A DNA stretch of 64,000 nucleotides from Anaerolineales bacterium UBA2181 (GTDB lineage: Bacteria > Chloroflexota > Anaerolineae > Promineifilales > UBA4811). The DNA lies in assembly GCA_002328075.1 (NCBI GenBank), contig DCVT01000058.1, positions 124,001-188,000 of the forward strand, in the 5' to 3' direction. Shown here piece after piece: positions 36,100 through 44,662 of this stretch (position 1 is its first letter; every line of letters starts with the position of its first letter). The position numbers and the translations under genes were made by a program. The notes beneath the pieces were generated by a model. The model was not told the DNA's origin, ran no database searches, and saw nothing but the letters and a program-made list of their open reading frames with translations.

Positions 36100-36504
36100 A
36101 TGGAACTGACGCGACATTGGCGATTGCACAATCAGCGCTACAGCCTGGTGGGCGAGCAGTGCGACCGGTGCGGCGCCCGGCTTTTTCCTCCGCGGGACGT
36201 CTGCCCCGAGTGTGCCGAACCAGCCCAGGAGCTTTTCACCTTTAGCGGCCGGGGCCAGGTCTATTCATACAGCACCGTCTACTCGGCGCCGGAGGGGTAC
36301 CAGGAGTATGCGCCCTATTCGGTGGCGCTGGTCCAACTGGAGGAGGGCCCGATGGTCACCGCCCAACTGACCGACCTGGGCGACGACAAGCCCGAGATCG
36401 GCATGCCGGTCGAGATGGTGACCCGCCGGCTGCGGGCGGACGGGGACCAGGGCGTGATCGTTTACGGGTACAAATTCCGCAAACACGTGAAAGATATCAT
36501 CTAA
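36100..36504 (+). CDS. Zn-ribbon/OB-fold DUF35 protein
   Basis: A 134-aa protein with an N-terminal rubredoxin-like zinc ribbon (C21, C24, C35, C38 in CDRCG...CPEC) followed by an OB fold (~45-130) ending GVIVYGYKFRKHVKDII. In archaea this protein bridges thiolase and HMG-CoA synthase and shares the CoA channel. It lies 14 bases after the thiolase gene, completing that trio. A 17-bp stretch of its 3' end is repeated at 37535. Confidence 0.92.
   Translation: MELTRHWRLHNQRYSLVGEQCDRCGARLFPPRDVCPECAEPAQELFTFSGRGQVYSYSTVYSAPEGYQEYAPYSVALVQLEEGPMVTAQLTDLGDDKPEIGMPVEMVTRRLRADGDQGVIVYGYKFRKHVKDII
36463..36479 (+). repeat. 17-bp direct repeat, copy 1 (inside the DUF35 gene)
   Basis: TACGGGTACAAATTCCG occurs here, coding YGYKFR, and again at 37535-37551. 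The two copies flank the vapBC-type module. Confidence 0.8.
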
Positions 36505-36552
36505 TTATCTAGATAGCCTGCCTGAACGCCTGCGAACCGCAGGCTCTTGCGC

Positions 36553-36592
36553 GAGGACCGCTGCCATCCGACCGAGCGTGGCAGCGGTCCTC
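36553..36592 (+). terminator. Strong hairpin after the mevalonate operon
   Basis: A perfect 14-bp stem (GAGGACCGCTGCCA with TGGCAGCGGTCCTC) and a 12-base loop, about 50 bases after the DUF35 stop. It is not followed by a T-run, so termination efficiency is uncertain. Confidence 0.5.
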
Positions 36593-36615
36593 GTGTGCAT
36601 TTCCTGGGCCCGCTC

Positions 36616-36644
36616 TTGACAAAAGCCCTCTATTGGCTTACAAT
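36616..36644 (+). promoter_or_regulatory. Sigma-70-type promoter of the toxin-antitoxin pair
   Basis: TTGACA, 17 bases, TACAAT, about 45 bases before the antitoxin start. A near-consensus promoter, as expected for an autoregulated TA operon. Confidence 0.8.
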
Positions 36645-36687
36645 TCTTTCAGTCAAGTAAGATGCTACGGAGGTTGTGATTACTAAC

Positions 36688-36930
36688 ATGCTGGTCCGGT
36701 TGTCGTCCAAAGGGCAGTTGGTGATCCCGAAGTCGGTGCGGCAGGAGCTTGGCCTCGAGCCTGGTGATCAGCTTCACATGGGAGTCGAAGACGATCGGCT
36801 CGTGCTGGAGCCTGTTGTGCATTCTGCCATCGATCGCTTGTATGCTCGGTACTCAGGCCATGACTTGCTGGCCGACCTAGAGGGGGAACATCGCGAGGAG
36901 ATAGATCGTGAGCAGTCTCATCGTTCTTGA
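36688..36930 (+). CDS. AbrB/MazE-type antitoxin (VapB-like)
   Basis: An 80-aa protein with the swapped-hairpin AbrB pattern LVRLSSKGQLVIPKSVRQEL GL..GDQL, which binds its own promoter, and an acidic C-terminal tail (LEGEHREEIDREQ) that would neutralise the toxin. The ATG at 36688 is 14 bases from GGAGG; a GTG at 36676 is too close to it. It overlaps the PIN toxin gene by 23 bases. Confidence 0.88.
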   Translation: MLVRLSSKGQLVIPKSVRQELGLEPGDQLHMGVEDDRLVLEPVVHSAIDRLYARYSGHDLLADLEGEHREEIDREQSHRS

Positions 36931-37324
36931 TGCCTGGGCAGTGCTGGCCTTTCTCCAGGGGGAAAAACCAGCCGCCTCCCGCATTCGGAGCTTGCTGCAT
37001 GAGGCTCGCAGCCAGAAAGTGGAGCTGTTCTCGTCGATTATCAACCTCGGCGAGGTTGTGTATCGGGTGGGCAAGGTGCGGGGCGAGACAGAAGCGGCCG
37101 AGGCGCTGGCACTGATCCGCCGCCTGCCTATCACTGTCGTCTCGGCTAGTGACGAGGCCGTATGGGCTGCCGTCCGATACAAGATGCACTACGCTATGTC
37201 ATATGCCGATGCCTTTGCCGTGGCGACGGCTGTGGCCCTGGGGGCGAGTCTGGCCACAGGCGACCCAGAGTTGGTTCAACTCGCCCACGAGGTGCCTATC
37301 GAAGAGCTGGCGCGGAGCCATTGA
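36908..37324 (+). CDS. PIN-domain ribonuclease toxin (VapC-like)
   Basis: A 138-aa PIN domain with the metal-binding acids in place: D8 in VLDAWAVLAFL, Glu in NLGEVVYRV, Asp in SYADAFAVATA and Asp in LATGDPELVQL. VapC toxins cut tRNA or rRNA when the antitoxin is lost. The GTG start is seven bases after GAGGAG, inside the antitoxin gene. Confidence 0.9.
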   Translation: MSSLIVLDAWAVLAFLQGEKPAASRIRSLLHEARSQKVELFSSIINLGEVVYRVGKVRGETEAAEALALIRRLPITVVSASDEAVWAAVRYKMHYAMSYADAFAVATAVALGASLATGDPELVQLAHEVPIEELARSH

Positions 37325-37530
37325 GCAGGCTCTTAGGCGGTCGAATTCACAATCCCGAGACCCATGAGCCGCCCGCTGGCCTTTCTTCTGCCGCTGACAC
37401 CCTCGGACTGTAGTCGATCCCGCCGTACGATACGTTGTGTTATCCGGGCCGCCAGGTTACAAATGAACGCACGTGGGAGGGGCTGCCTCAGACCTCCGCC
37501 AGCAGCTTATGTCGATGACGGCTCAAATCG

Positions 37531-37617
37531 AATGTACGGGTACAAATTCCGGCCGCCGCTGACTGACCCTCGCCGATTCACACGTTTCCCTGCCTCTATG
37601 GCGCCAGTCTCAAGGTA
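37531..37617 (+). pseudogene. Possible remnant of a DUF35 C-terminus
   Basis: Reading in the frame of the repeat gives MYGYKFRPPLTDPRRFTRFP, matching the YGYKFR ending of the DUF35 protein at 36100, then a stop that overlaps the strong terminator. I read it as the tail of a second or older DUF35 gene, or as the original 3' end displaced when the TA module arrived. Confidence 0.4.
37535..37551 (+). repeat. 17-bp direct repeat, copy 2
   Basis: Identical to 36463-36479. The interval of 1,055 bases between the copies contains the hairpin, promoter and the antitoxin and toxin genes. Confidence 0.8.
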
Positions 37618-37632
37618 GACTGGCGCTTTTTT
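37601..37632 (+). terminator. Intrinsic terminator downstream of the TA module
   Basis: GCGCCAGTCT and AGACTGGCGC form a 10-bp stem with a 6-base loop followed by TTTTTTG. Confidence 0.88.
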
Positions 37633-37950
37633 GTGCCAGCTGTCAATACCGCCGCACGACAGTCGGCTAACGCCTCGGTTGGTTTGACATCGTGCACGTG
37701 GCCGTGATTGATGGTGGGGTCACCGCGGCTGTGAGGCCGGGGCGGCCGGGAAGGCTTGCGCCGGCAGTTGATTGAGGGTTTGTGGGCGCACAACAACGAC
37801 CCACGGTCGAACTCGCCGCTCCGGCACTGGAAACCGGTAGACCAACAGTCAGGTCACTCAGCAAGGCGTGGGCGGCATCGGCTGCATCCCCGCTGCATTC
37901 CTGGACCCCTTCCAGCGAATCGGCTGCCCTCATCACGGAACAGGAGCACG

Positions 37951-37978
37951 TTGCATTTCGTTCCGGCTGGTGTATTAT
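37951..37978 (+). promoter_or_regulatory. Sigma-70-type promoter upstream of the zinc-ribbon membrane protein gene
   Basis: TTGCAT, 16 bases, TATTAT, roughly 140 bases before the likely start. Confidence 0.55.
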
Positions 37979-38120
37979 TCGTATTGTGCTTTCAGGGAAC
38001 AGGTGCCTGTCTCGGTGTTGAGCCGGCCGCCTGCCTATTGTTTGGCATGCCAACTCGGTGCCGCGAAACTTGTGACGGTTTCGCCTGATCGTGGCCGGCA
38101 CAACGAAGGAGCGCGTGGCT

Positions 38121-38780
38121 GTGGGCGTCGTCCATATGGCGAACGAAACGAGTTTCCGGTCCCGTGGCTACCCCTATTGCGTCGCCACGCTGTACGTGTA
38201 TTGCGATTCCTGCCGCTCTTTCCGCGTCCGGACCTACCTCAGCGTCCGGAAATGGCTGCTGATTCTCTCTTCCGGCGGGCTCGTGGCGGCCCTGGCGTTC
38301 GAGCTGCACCGAACGGGCGACGTACCCATCGGGTGGGTCCTGGCCGGTCTGGCGGCGGTGGCGGCGGCCGTGAAGCTTTTCTGGGGGGATGTGGACTACC
38401 GTTGTCGAAACTGCGGCCGGGTGACCACCGCCAGGCACAACACGCTAAGCATCCCATCCGACCCGGACCGGCTAGAAGTTTCGGCGGCGCTGGTCGTCAA
38501 ACGTCACCTGGGGTATTGGCCGGACCTGTACGACCTGGAGCGAGCGCTTCAGTTGCCTGCAGCGGTTGCGCGGACTGCGCCGGCCGGCGCCCGGCGAGAG
38601 CTGGTGCGGGAGCGGTTGGGCGAGGGTTTTCTGGCGGTCCTGGTGACGCCCCTCCTGATCATCGCATTTTCCCTGTTGCCCTTGATCATGATCGTCGGCG
38701 CCGTTGTGTCTGACGTGCGCTCTCGTACTTGGGCTGGCGGGAAAAAACCCAACCCGCGCCGCGGCGGCATAGGGAAGTAG
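38121..38780 (+). CDS. Hypothetical membrane protein with split zinc-ribbon motifs
   Basis: About 219 aa. A CDSC motif lies near the N-terminus and CRNCG near residue 94, on either side of two membrane helices (LLILSSGGLVAALAFEL and VLAGLAAVAAAVKLF). A third hydrophobic stretch (LVTPLLIIAFSLLPLIMIVG) is near the C-terminus. The four Cys probably form one zinc site. No named family. I chose the GTG at 38121 (AAGGAG nine bases upstream); an ATG at 38136 or a GTG at 38091 are alternatives. Confidence 0.65.
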   Translation: MGVVHMANETSFRSRGYPYCVATLYVYCDSCRSFRVRTYLSVRKWLLILSSGGLVAALAFELHRTGDVPIGWVLAGLAAVAAAVKLFWGDVDYRCRNCGRVTTARHNTLSIPSDPDRLEVSAALVVKRHLGYWPDLYDLERALQLPAAVARTAPAGARRELVRERLGEGFLAVLVTPLLIIAFSLLPLIMIVGAVVSDVRSRTWAGGKKPNPRRGGIGK

Positions 38781-38975
38781 CGTAATCAGCCGCCTGGCCC
38801 GGACTGGGTGCGCGACTCGGCTCGGTCTGAGCGCAGACCGTCGCGGCCTGCCGGAGTGTCCTTGGTTTGCACCGGGAAACCGGCGTGGGTGGCCAAGCTC
38901 GCCGTCCATCTGCTAAGCCGCCATATACCTGAGCAAGCGTGACGTTAAGCCGTCCAAGCGTAGGGAGGAGGGATC

Positions 38976-39641
38976 ATGACGACATTGATCCAACAGACCC
39001 AGCGGTGTAGCATCTGTGGATCAGAGAGCGAATACACTTGCGTTGCCAGCACCAATGCCTTTGGATCGGCCGACCTCGATGCGCGCCCTCCAGAAATGAT
39101 GCGATCGACGCTGTACACCGAGGTGCAACAATGCCCGAGCTGTGGCTACTGCGCGTCCGATGTGAGCAAACCTCGCCCGGACGCAGCCGATGTGGTGAGC
39201 AGCGGGGAATACCAGATTCAGCTCATCGATCCGGCGTTCCCCAATTTGGCCAACTTGTTTCTGTGCCGTGCAATCATTGATCAGGCGTCCGGGGATTATG
39301 TGGCAGCCACTTGGGCGTTGATAAAGGCTGCATGGGCCTGCGACGACTCGGACCGTGTTGGTCCGGCGATGGCGTGCCGCACAAGAGCGGCGGACATGCT
39401 GCTGCGGGCAGAACAGCATGCTCTGTCAATCTCGGCCGAGGAAGGCGCAGGCACCGCCATTCTCGTGGATCTCTTGCGGAGGTCCGGCCGGATGGAGGAC
39501 GCGCGCAAGGCCATTGCCGAGCGGCGCTCCGGCGTTGTCGCGGAGATCATCCGCCACATTCTCGACTACCAATCGGTTCTGGTCGCGTACAGCGATACGG
39601 CAAGTCACACGATCGCCGAGGTTCTCAGGTTTGGTGAGTGA
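38976..39641 (+). CDS. DUF2225-like zinc-ribbon protein
   Basis: A 221-aa protein with an N-terminal CSICG, a later QCPSCGYCAS and a helical C-terminal half containing TPR-like pairs (AATWALIKAAWACDD, DMLLRAEQ). Pairs of CxxC with a D(A)RP segment before YTEVQQCPSCGY resemble DUF2225. Cytoplasmic, function unknown. GGAGGAGG lies just before the ATG. Confidence 0.7.
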   Translation: MTTLIQQTQRCSICGSESEYTCVASTNAFGSADLDARPPEMMRSTLYTEVQQCPSCGYCASDVSKPRPDAADVVSSGEYQIQLIDPAFPNLANLFLCRAIIDQASGDYVAATWALIKAAWACDDSDRVGPAMACRTRAADMLLRAEQHALSISAEEGAGTAILVDLLRRSGRMEDARKAIAERRSGVVAEIIRHILDYQSVLVAYSDTASHTIAEVLRFGE

Positions 39642-40242
39642 GGTGAAGAACGGTCCGCCGCTGACGCGATACCCATGCCCGTGACAGGCGGCCTTGGGCA
39701 GATTGGGGCGTCCGGCTACTGCCGGACGTGCTGCGTGACCAGCCGGTTGTAGGGCGCCACGCTTCGATGGTTTAGTTTTGCGCTCGATGGTCGCCAGGCC
39801 GCGAACCTCCGACGGCCGGTCGCTCCGGTAGGGGTTCCGACGCCGCAGGCGTATGCTTTGGGTGAGGCAACGCTCGCTAGTGCAGGTCAATCGGCACTGC
39901 CGGACTCCTGGCATGCGCACGGTGCCGGCCTGTCCGACCCGCAGCGGTGGGGGCGTATCGTGGCGCACGAAGCTTCTGGGCGTACCGACCCGGCCCGAAA
40001 CGCTTCCCGCGCTGCCCGATGCCGGTTGACTGGCTGGTGCATTTGTATGGTACGATAGTAGTGCACGTCTTTGCCAGCCCTTGGCTAGGTAAGGCGCGCG
40101 GACAACTTGGTTTCCCGAGGCCAAGGTTCGTCCGAAGGCTGGCGCAAATCTGACGCCGTGTGGAAGCGGGATGTTGTGCGCGAATCGAATTGTTACCAGT
40201 GTACTGACCCAAAAATCAGGTAGGAAAGGTAAGGAGAGGCGG
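39642..40242. other. Intergenic region upstream of the flavodiiron gene
   Basis: About 600 bases. It contains a perfect 8-bp hairpin CGTCCGGC-tact-GCCGGACG near 39709, and a possible TTGACT/TACGAT promoter (19-base spacing) at 40026-40056. No gene is recognised. Confidence 0.45.
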
Positions 40243-41412
40243 ATGAAATCAAGACAGCTATGTGCGGGAGTGCAATGGATGGGCGCGGTGGACTGGAATC
40301 GGCGGCTGTTCGATTCCTTGATCCCCCTGCCAGATGGCACCAGCTACAACGCCTATCTCGTCCAGGGAGAAGAAAAGACGGCGTTATTGGACACGGTTGA
40401 CCCAGCCATGGAGAACGTCCTGTCAAGCCAACTGGCGCAGGTCGATCACCTGGATTACGTCATTTCCCACCACGCCGAACAGGATCACTCGGGGTCCATC
40501 CCGTTTGTGCTGCGCAAGTACAGCGAGGCGACAGTGGTGTGTACACCCAAAGCCAAAGCAATGCTGATGGAACATCTTGACGTTGCGGCCGAGCGCATTA
40601 AAACGGTTGCGGATGGCGAGACACTGGACCTGGGAGGCAAGACGCTCTGCTTTGTGCATGTTCCCTGGGTACACTGGCCTGAGACAATGATGACGCACCT
40701 GCCCCAGGACCACATTCTGTTCTCGTGCGACCTCTTTGGCTCGCATCTCGCCACGTCGGAGTTATGCGCCGGGGCGGATCCCTATGTGATGGAGGCAGCC
40801 AAGCGCTATTATGCGGAGATCATGATGCCCTTCCGCGGGGCGATCAAAAACCATATGCGAAAGGTGCGGGAGCTGTCATTTGACATGATCGCGCCGAGCC
40901 ACGGCCCAATCTATGATGATCCGGAAGGCATTGTGTCGGCCTACGAAGATTGGACCTCGGACCGGGTGTCGAATCTGGTCGTTATTCCGTACATTTCGAT
41001 GCACGGAAGCACCGAAACGATGGTCAACTATCTTGTCGACGCGTTGGTCGAGCGTGGCGTCAAGGTTCAGCCATTCGAGTTGTCCACCACAGACATAGGC
41101 AAATTGGCGATGGCCCTGGTCGATGCCGCGACCATCGTGATCGGCGCTCCAACGGTCCTGGGTGGTCTGCATCCCGGCGTCTTTTCGGCCACGTACCTGG
41201 CCAACGCGTTGCGACCCAAGGCCCGGTATGCGGCCGTCCTCGGTTCCTATGGATGGCATACCAAGGCGGTCGAGCAGATCTCGGGCTTGATTCCGAACCT
41301 GAAGGTCGAGGTTCTCGGCGCCGTGATGTGCAAGGGGCTGCCCCGTGCCGATACCTTCTCGGCCCTGGACGACCTTGCCGCTGCCATTTCCGAGAAACAC
41401 GCTGCGCTTTAG
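40243..41412 (+). CDS. Flavodiiron protein (A-type flavoprotein, FprA/ROO-like)
   Basis: A 389-aa enzyme that reduces O2 to water or NO to N2O. The N-terminal metallo-beta-lactamase domain has the diiron ligands H77, E79, D81, H82 (HHAEQDHSG), then VHWPE, SCDLFG and PSHGP. The C-terminal flavodoxin domain binds FMN through YISMHGSTETM (~245-255). No rubredoxin is fused or adjacent. ATG at 40243 after AAGGAGAGG. This suggests an anaerobic or microaerobic host that must detoxify oxygen or NO. Confidence 0.93.
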   Translation: MKSRQLCAGVQWMGAVDWNRRLFDSLIPLPDGTSYNAYLVQGEEKTALLDTVDPAMENVLSSQLAQVDHLDYVISHHAEQDHSGSIPFVLRKYSEATVVCTPKAKAMLMEHLDVAAERIKTVADGETLDLGGKTLCFVHVPWVHWPETMMTHLPQDHILFSCDLFGSHLATSELCAGADPYVMEAAKRYYAEIMMPFRGAIKNHMRKVRELSFDMIAPSHGPIYDDPEGIVSAYEDWTSDRVSNLVVIPYISMHGSTETMVNYLVDALVERGVKVQPFELSTTDIGKLAMALVDAATIVIGAPTVLGGLHPGVFSATYLANALRPKARYAAVLGSYGWHTKAVEQISGLIPNLKVEVLGAVMCKGLPRADTFSALDDLAAAISEKHAAL

Positions 41413-41897
41413 CTGCGCCCGAGTTGGCTGCTGGCCAGCCTGATTCGCCCAGGCGCCGCCGGTTGGCAGGTCTGGCGTCATATAGTCAAGCTCAAGCACG
41501 CGGGCGCCTTCGGCCTGATCGGTTTGGCGCATCGGGTGGGGGCGTCCATACTGGCGGCCGCCCTCGGCCGGTGGTGGGCGCGAGCTGCAGGATGGAGGGT
41601 TGCGAGGAGCTTGATACTCCGCCCAGGACGTGAACGGCAGGATGCACCAGAGCTGGACCAGCAACCGGCGCGCATTCATGGCGGACTGGAATCCGGCCGG
41701 CCGCACGGGTGACACAGACGCGGGGATGAATCCGGCAGCTGGCCTGCGCGCCCGCGGTTGCCGCACCCTCCTCAATCGACGCAATCAGCAGCCTGACGTC
41801 CAGCAGCGTGGCACGCAGTCGACTCCAGGGGCACGTCTCGATGTCTGCACGACACTGCACAAATGACGCATGTAGTCCCGTTTTCCGCCAACCACCA
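41413..41897. other. Intergenic region between the flavodiiron gene and the convergent GT87-like gene
   Basis: About 485 bases. Overlapping open frames on both strands have no recognisable domain or start signals, and no terminator with a T-run was seen. Confidence 0.4.
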
Positions 41898-43116
41898 CTA
41901 CCGCTGTCGCCTGACGGTGCCAGCGCCTGCGGAGCGCGCACAGCGCCATGCCGTCCAGCCATAGATCACTGTGATCGCCAGAGGTACCCAATAGAAGTAG
42001 AGCTCGCTTGGCGATGCAATCCGCTGCAGATAGTACGCCAGGTACACGCCAAGCAGCATGGCGATTGTGACCAGCCGTTCTCCAAAATGCAGGCTACTGG
42101 TTGCCAGCCACACCAGCAGCTGATTGGTCGGCAGCAACAACAACACAAAGTCATAACTCCAGCCAAAAGGGGTTGTGGCAATTGACACCAACACACCGGC
42201 CTGAGTGGCGCTCATCAGGTTCCATTTCTCACCCAGGATAAACCAAATCAACAACGTTGATGGAAGCACGGCTGCTCCAGCAAGTTGTATCCACGAAAAG
42301 CCGGTCACCCTTGAGAGAAACGTAACCGCAGTAGCCGCGTCCCAGCTAAGCAAGTTCCCAGCAGTTGCTCCAAGGAAATAACCGCGGAGTAACGTTGGCC
42401 GCAATGCCAAGGCAATTGCCGTGGAAATGGCAAGAAGACTGGAAAAGGCGACCAACACTATCCAACGTCGTTGTCTCCAAGACTGCAGCACCAAGATTGG
42501 CAATACCAGATACGCAAGGTGTGGTTTGAACGTCGTCAACGCCAGCGCGAGACCGGCTGCAACGTCGCGCCCTTGGCAGCAAAAAAACCAGAAAACCCAC
42601 GATACCGCACAACACCATCAGATTGACCTGGCCGAAAACTAGGGTAACGATTGTTGATGGGAAAAGGATGGCTACCAGCACGGGAAGCCACAGCAATCTA
42701 CGCGTTTTGATGTCCGGCGGCCAAAGCATTCGCCAACTTGCCACAATGCTGAGGAGCAGAGCCCCCACGTTAGTCATCAACCACAAGGTGGCCCCCACGT
42801 CGAAACCAACCCAGGTGAAAGGCAGCAGCCACACCAATATCCAGGGCGGATTCCATGTTTTCATTGCATAGTCGCTGTCAAATCCGGTCAGTTCACGCTG
42901 CGCTGCCAGGAGACTGCTTTCATCAGCAAAGTTCGCGCCACGAGCCAACAAATAGCTCGCGCTCCAATAGGCACGAAAGTCTATCTTGCCCGTCTCAGGC
43001 GGAAGTCCCATCAAGGCGTGGGCCACCAGCACTATCAGCACACCCAATCCGATGAACTTTAACCATCTGTCCGGTCCCATTCGAAATAGGTGTGGCAGCG
43101 CCAAAGGTCTCATCAT
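41898..43116 (-). pseudogene. GT87/DUF2029-like membrane glycosyltransferase, frameshifted
   Basis: Two adjacent frames together make one multi-helix protein. The 5' part (43116 to about 42580) has a first helix, the ...GKIDFRAYWSASYLLARG.NFAD motif with its catalytic-type Asp, and WNPPW. The 3' part continues with GRDVAAGLALALTTFKPHL and further helices. The frames join at a run of seven T (minus strand; A run at 42581-42587), where a one-base change restores the reading. It may be a true pseudogene, a sequencing error or slippage at the T run. The 3' frame is about 210 codons. Confidence 0.75.
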
Positions 43117-43337
43117 TCATCCTGTTCGTCCAATAACCAGCCAAGAATGACACCAGGGTCTGCAACCAGTACACGTGGGTTCATCCGGAATCGAGCGTAC
43201 GTCCCTTCGCCAATCGGCAAGACGCTGCGCTCTGCAGCCTGGCAAACCTGCTGCCGCCACGGTCGACCACGGGGAATGCACATAACCCGGCGGCACCTGC
43301 TTTTCTTCCTTGCATGTCCCAAACGCGCCTCCAACAT
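43113..43337 (-). other. Possible 3' fragment of a gene upstream of the GT87-like gene
   Basis: The last ~35 codons (LPIGEGTYARFRMNPRVLVADPGVILGWLL) look protein-like and end in a TGA that overlaps the ATG of the GT87-like gene. The 5' part is low quality and unrecognised, so this may be a decayed gene or chance. Confidence 0.25.
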
Positions 43338-43733
43338 CCTCCGGCGCCTGCGTTTCGCCGAAGGAATATCGATGCCTTGATCGGCTTGCGCGTTCCGCCC
43401 CTACACGTGATTGTGCCGCGCAGACGCTCGTCATTATAGCGCGTCGGGCGGAGACCGACTAGTCGGTGTATACTTTCATAGAAAATGGTACCGATGGGGG
43501 CTGGTTCCGTCATTTGATCATGTTGCCCCAGAAGGAAGCCCGGTCGCTCCAGCGGGTTGCTGGACATGAGGACAACTCTTCGACGGGCTCCGACTTGCCC
43601 ACATATCCACAGCCCCTACGACTCATGGGCGAGAATGGAAAAGGAAACGGACGCGACCCCCCAAAAGACTATGAAAACCCGGTCACAGTATCTTCTGATT
43701 GAACGAGAAGCTTTCGGAAGCGAATCGTCTGAC
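43338..43733. other. Intergenic region
   Basis: Nothing recognised. GC content is slightly lower than in the neighbouring genes. Confidence 0.35.
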
Positions 43734-43764
43734 TTGACACGGTATCTCGTTTGTGGAAGATAAT
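43734..43764 (+). promoter_or_regulatory. Candidate promoter of the RelB/DinJ-like gene
   Basis: TTGACA, 19 bases, GATAAT, 20 bases before the GTG. Both hexamers are good but the spacing is long. Confidence 0.45.
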
Positions 43765-43784
43765 GCCCAGAGTTGGAGGTGACC

Positions 43785-44087
43785 GTGATCACATCAGCCG
43801 TGATCCGAGAGCGCGTTGATGCCAATCTCGAAGACGAGGTTCAAGACGTCTTTGAGCAACTCGGTTCTGCCGCCGCACAGGCGATGACGCTCTTCTTTCA
43901 AAAGCGGTGCCAAGGGTTGCCTCTTGAGGTGCGTGTCCCCAACCCAGTGACCGAAAGGACGTTTTTTCGGACAGAAGCCGGCGTGGAGATTGTGCGACGC
44001 GATGCGCGGAAGAGATGGTTGGTCAACTGGAGATCTGATGCGCCGGTCATGTTACACGGTGGGGCTCAAGCGCGATGTTGGGTGTAG
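43785..44087 (+). CDS. RelB/DinJ-like antitoxin, apparently orphan
   Basis: About 100 aa. ITSAVIRERVDANLEDEVQDVFEQLG..AAQAMTLFFQKRC is the ribbon-helix-helix pattern of RelB/DinJ antitoxins. The segment TERTFFRTEAGVEIVRR resembles the region that wraps the toxin, but the normal acidic ELF-type ending is replaced by an unrelated tail (WLVNWRSDAPVML). No RelE/YafQ toxin follows; the next gene is a VOC protein. GTG start after GGAGGT. Confidence 0.65.
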   Translation: MITSAVIRERVDANLEDEVQDVFEQLGSAAAQAMTLFFQKRCQGLPLEVRVPNPVTERTFFRTEAGVEIVRRDARKRWLVNWRSDAPVMLHGGAQARCWV

Positions 44088-44216
44088 GCAGCGACGTGGC
44101 ACGGACACAGCAAGGTGAGGGCGACCCTCAGCGGGCTCGTCGATGAAAAGGCGCTGCTCGAGCGCCACGATCAGGTCCGTGCGCCAACAGGCACCCGGCC
44201 CGGAGGAGCTTGAACC

Positions 44217-44618
44217 ATGGGCATATCACCTACCGAATCGTTTGTGGTTATCTACCACGCGGACATGGCAGCGGCCCGTCTCTTCTACGAGGACGTGCTC
44301 GGGCTTCAGCTCAGAGAAGTCACCTACGAATGGTTTGTGGGCTACTGGATCAGCGAAAAGCGCGAGATGACGCTATGTATCAGCAGTTCTCCGGAGGAGC
44401 GCGCCCGGTGGGAAGCGGGCGGCAAGGGTGTGGTGGTGGATTTCGTTGTGCCCGACGTTGATGAAGCGTATCAGCATCTGCAAGAGCGCGGAGCCCAGTT
44501 TGTCGAGCCACCGACCGACATGCCCTGGGGACTGCGGACTGCGAGCCTGGCAGATCCAGCTGGATACACCGTGACGATCACCTCCTACATGCCTGGCGGC
44601 AGGGCAAGCCAAAAATAG
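44217..44618 (+). CDS. VOC (glyoxalase/bleomycin-resistance) family protein
   Basis: A 133-aa protein with two beta-alpha-beta-beta-beta modules: FVVIYHADMAAARLFYEDVLGLQL and DFVVPDVDEAYQHLQERGAQF. The His near residue 14 and the late Asp/Glu region (ADPAGYTVTI) match VOC metal positions only in part. Substrate unknown. GGAGG lies eight bases before the ATG. Confidence 0.88.
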   Translation: MGISPTESFVVIYHADMAAARLFYEDVLGLQLREVTYEWFVGYWISEKREMTLCISSSPEERARWEAGGKGVVVDFVVPDVDEAYQHLQERGAQFVEPPTDMPWGLRTASLADPAGYTVTITSYMPGGRASQK

Positions 44619-44635
44619 GGCGGAGAGATCCGCCC
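44611..44635 (-). terminator. Intrinsic terminator of the sulfur module
   Basis: On the minus strand GGGCGGA and TCCGCCC form a 7-bp stem with a 4-base loop followed by TATTTTT. It lies about 28 bases after the last gene of the module. Confidence 0.75.
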
Positions 44636-44662
44636 CAGTTGCTGGGTGCAACGACGCCGCTG

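Larger units (their letters stand above)
37325..38120. other. Intergenic region with a DUF35-like remnant, terminator and promoter
   Basis: Apart from the repeat, remnant, terminator and promoter listed separately, about 800 bases without a convincing gene. Short open frames here lack domains and ribosome binding sites. Confidence 0.5.

Noticed and set aside
37667..38101. 144-codon minus-strand frame and overlapping plus-strand frames after the TA module
   Set aside because: No ribosome binding site or domain, and they overlap a good promoter of the next plus-strand gene.
39426..40340. 304-codon minus-strand frame overlapping the DUF2225-like and flavodiiron genes
   Set aside because: Covers parts of two real plus-strand genes, mixed composition, no domain.
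40621..40665. Sigma-54-like GG...GC inside the flavodiiron gene
   Set aside because: The spacing between GG and GC is off by one and the extended core is absent.
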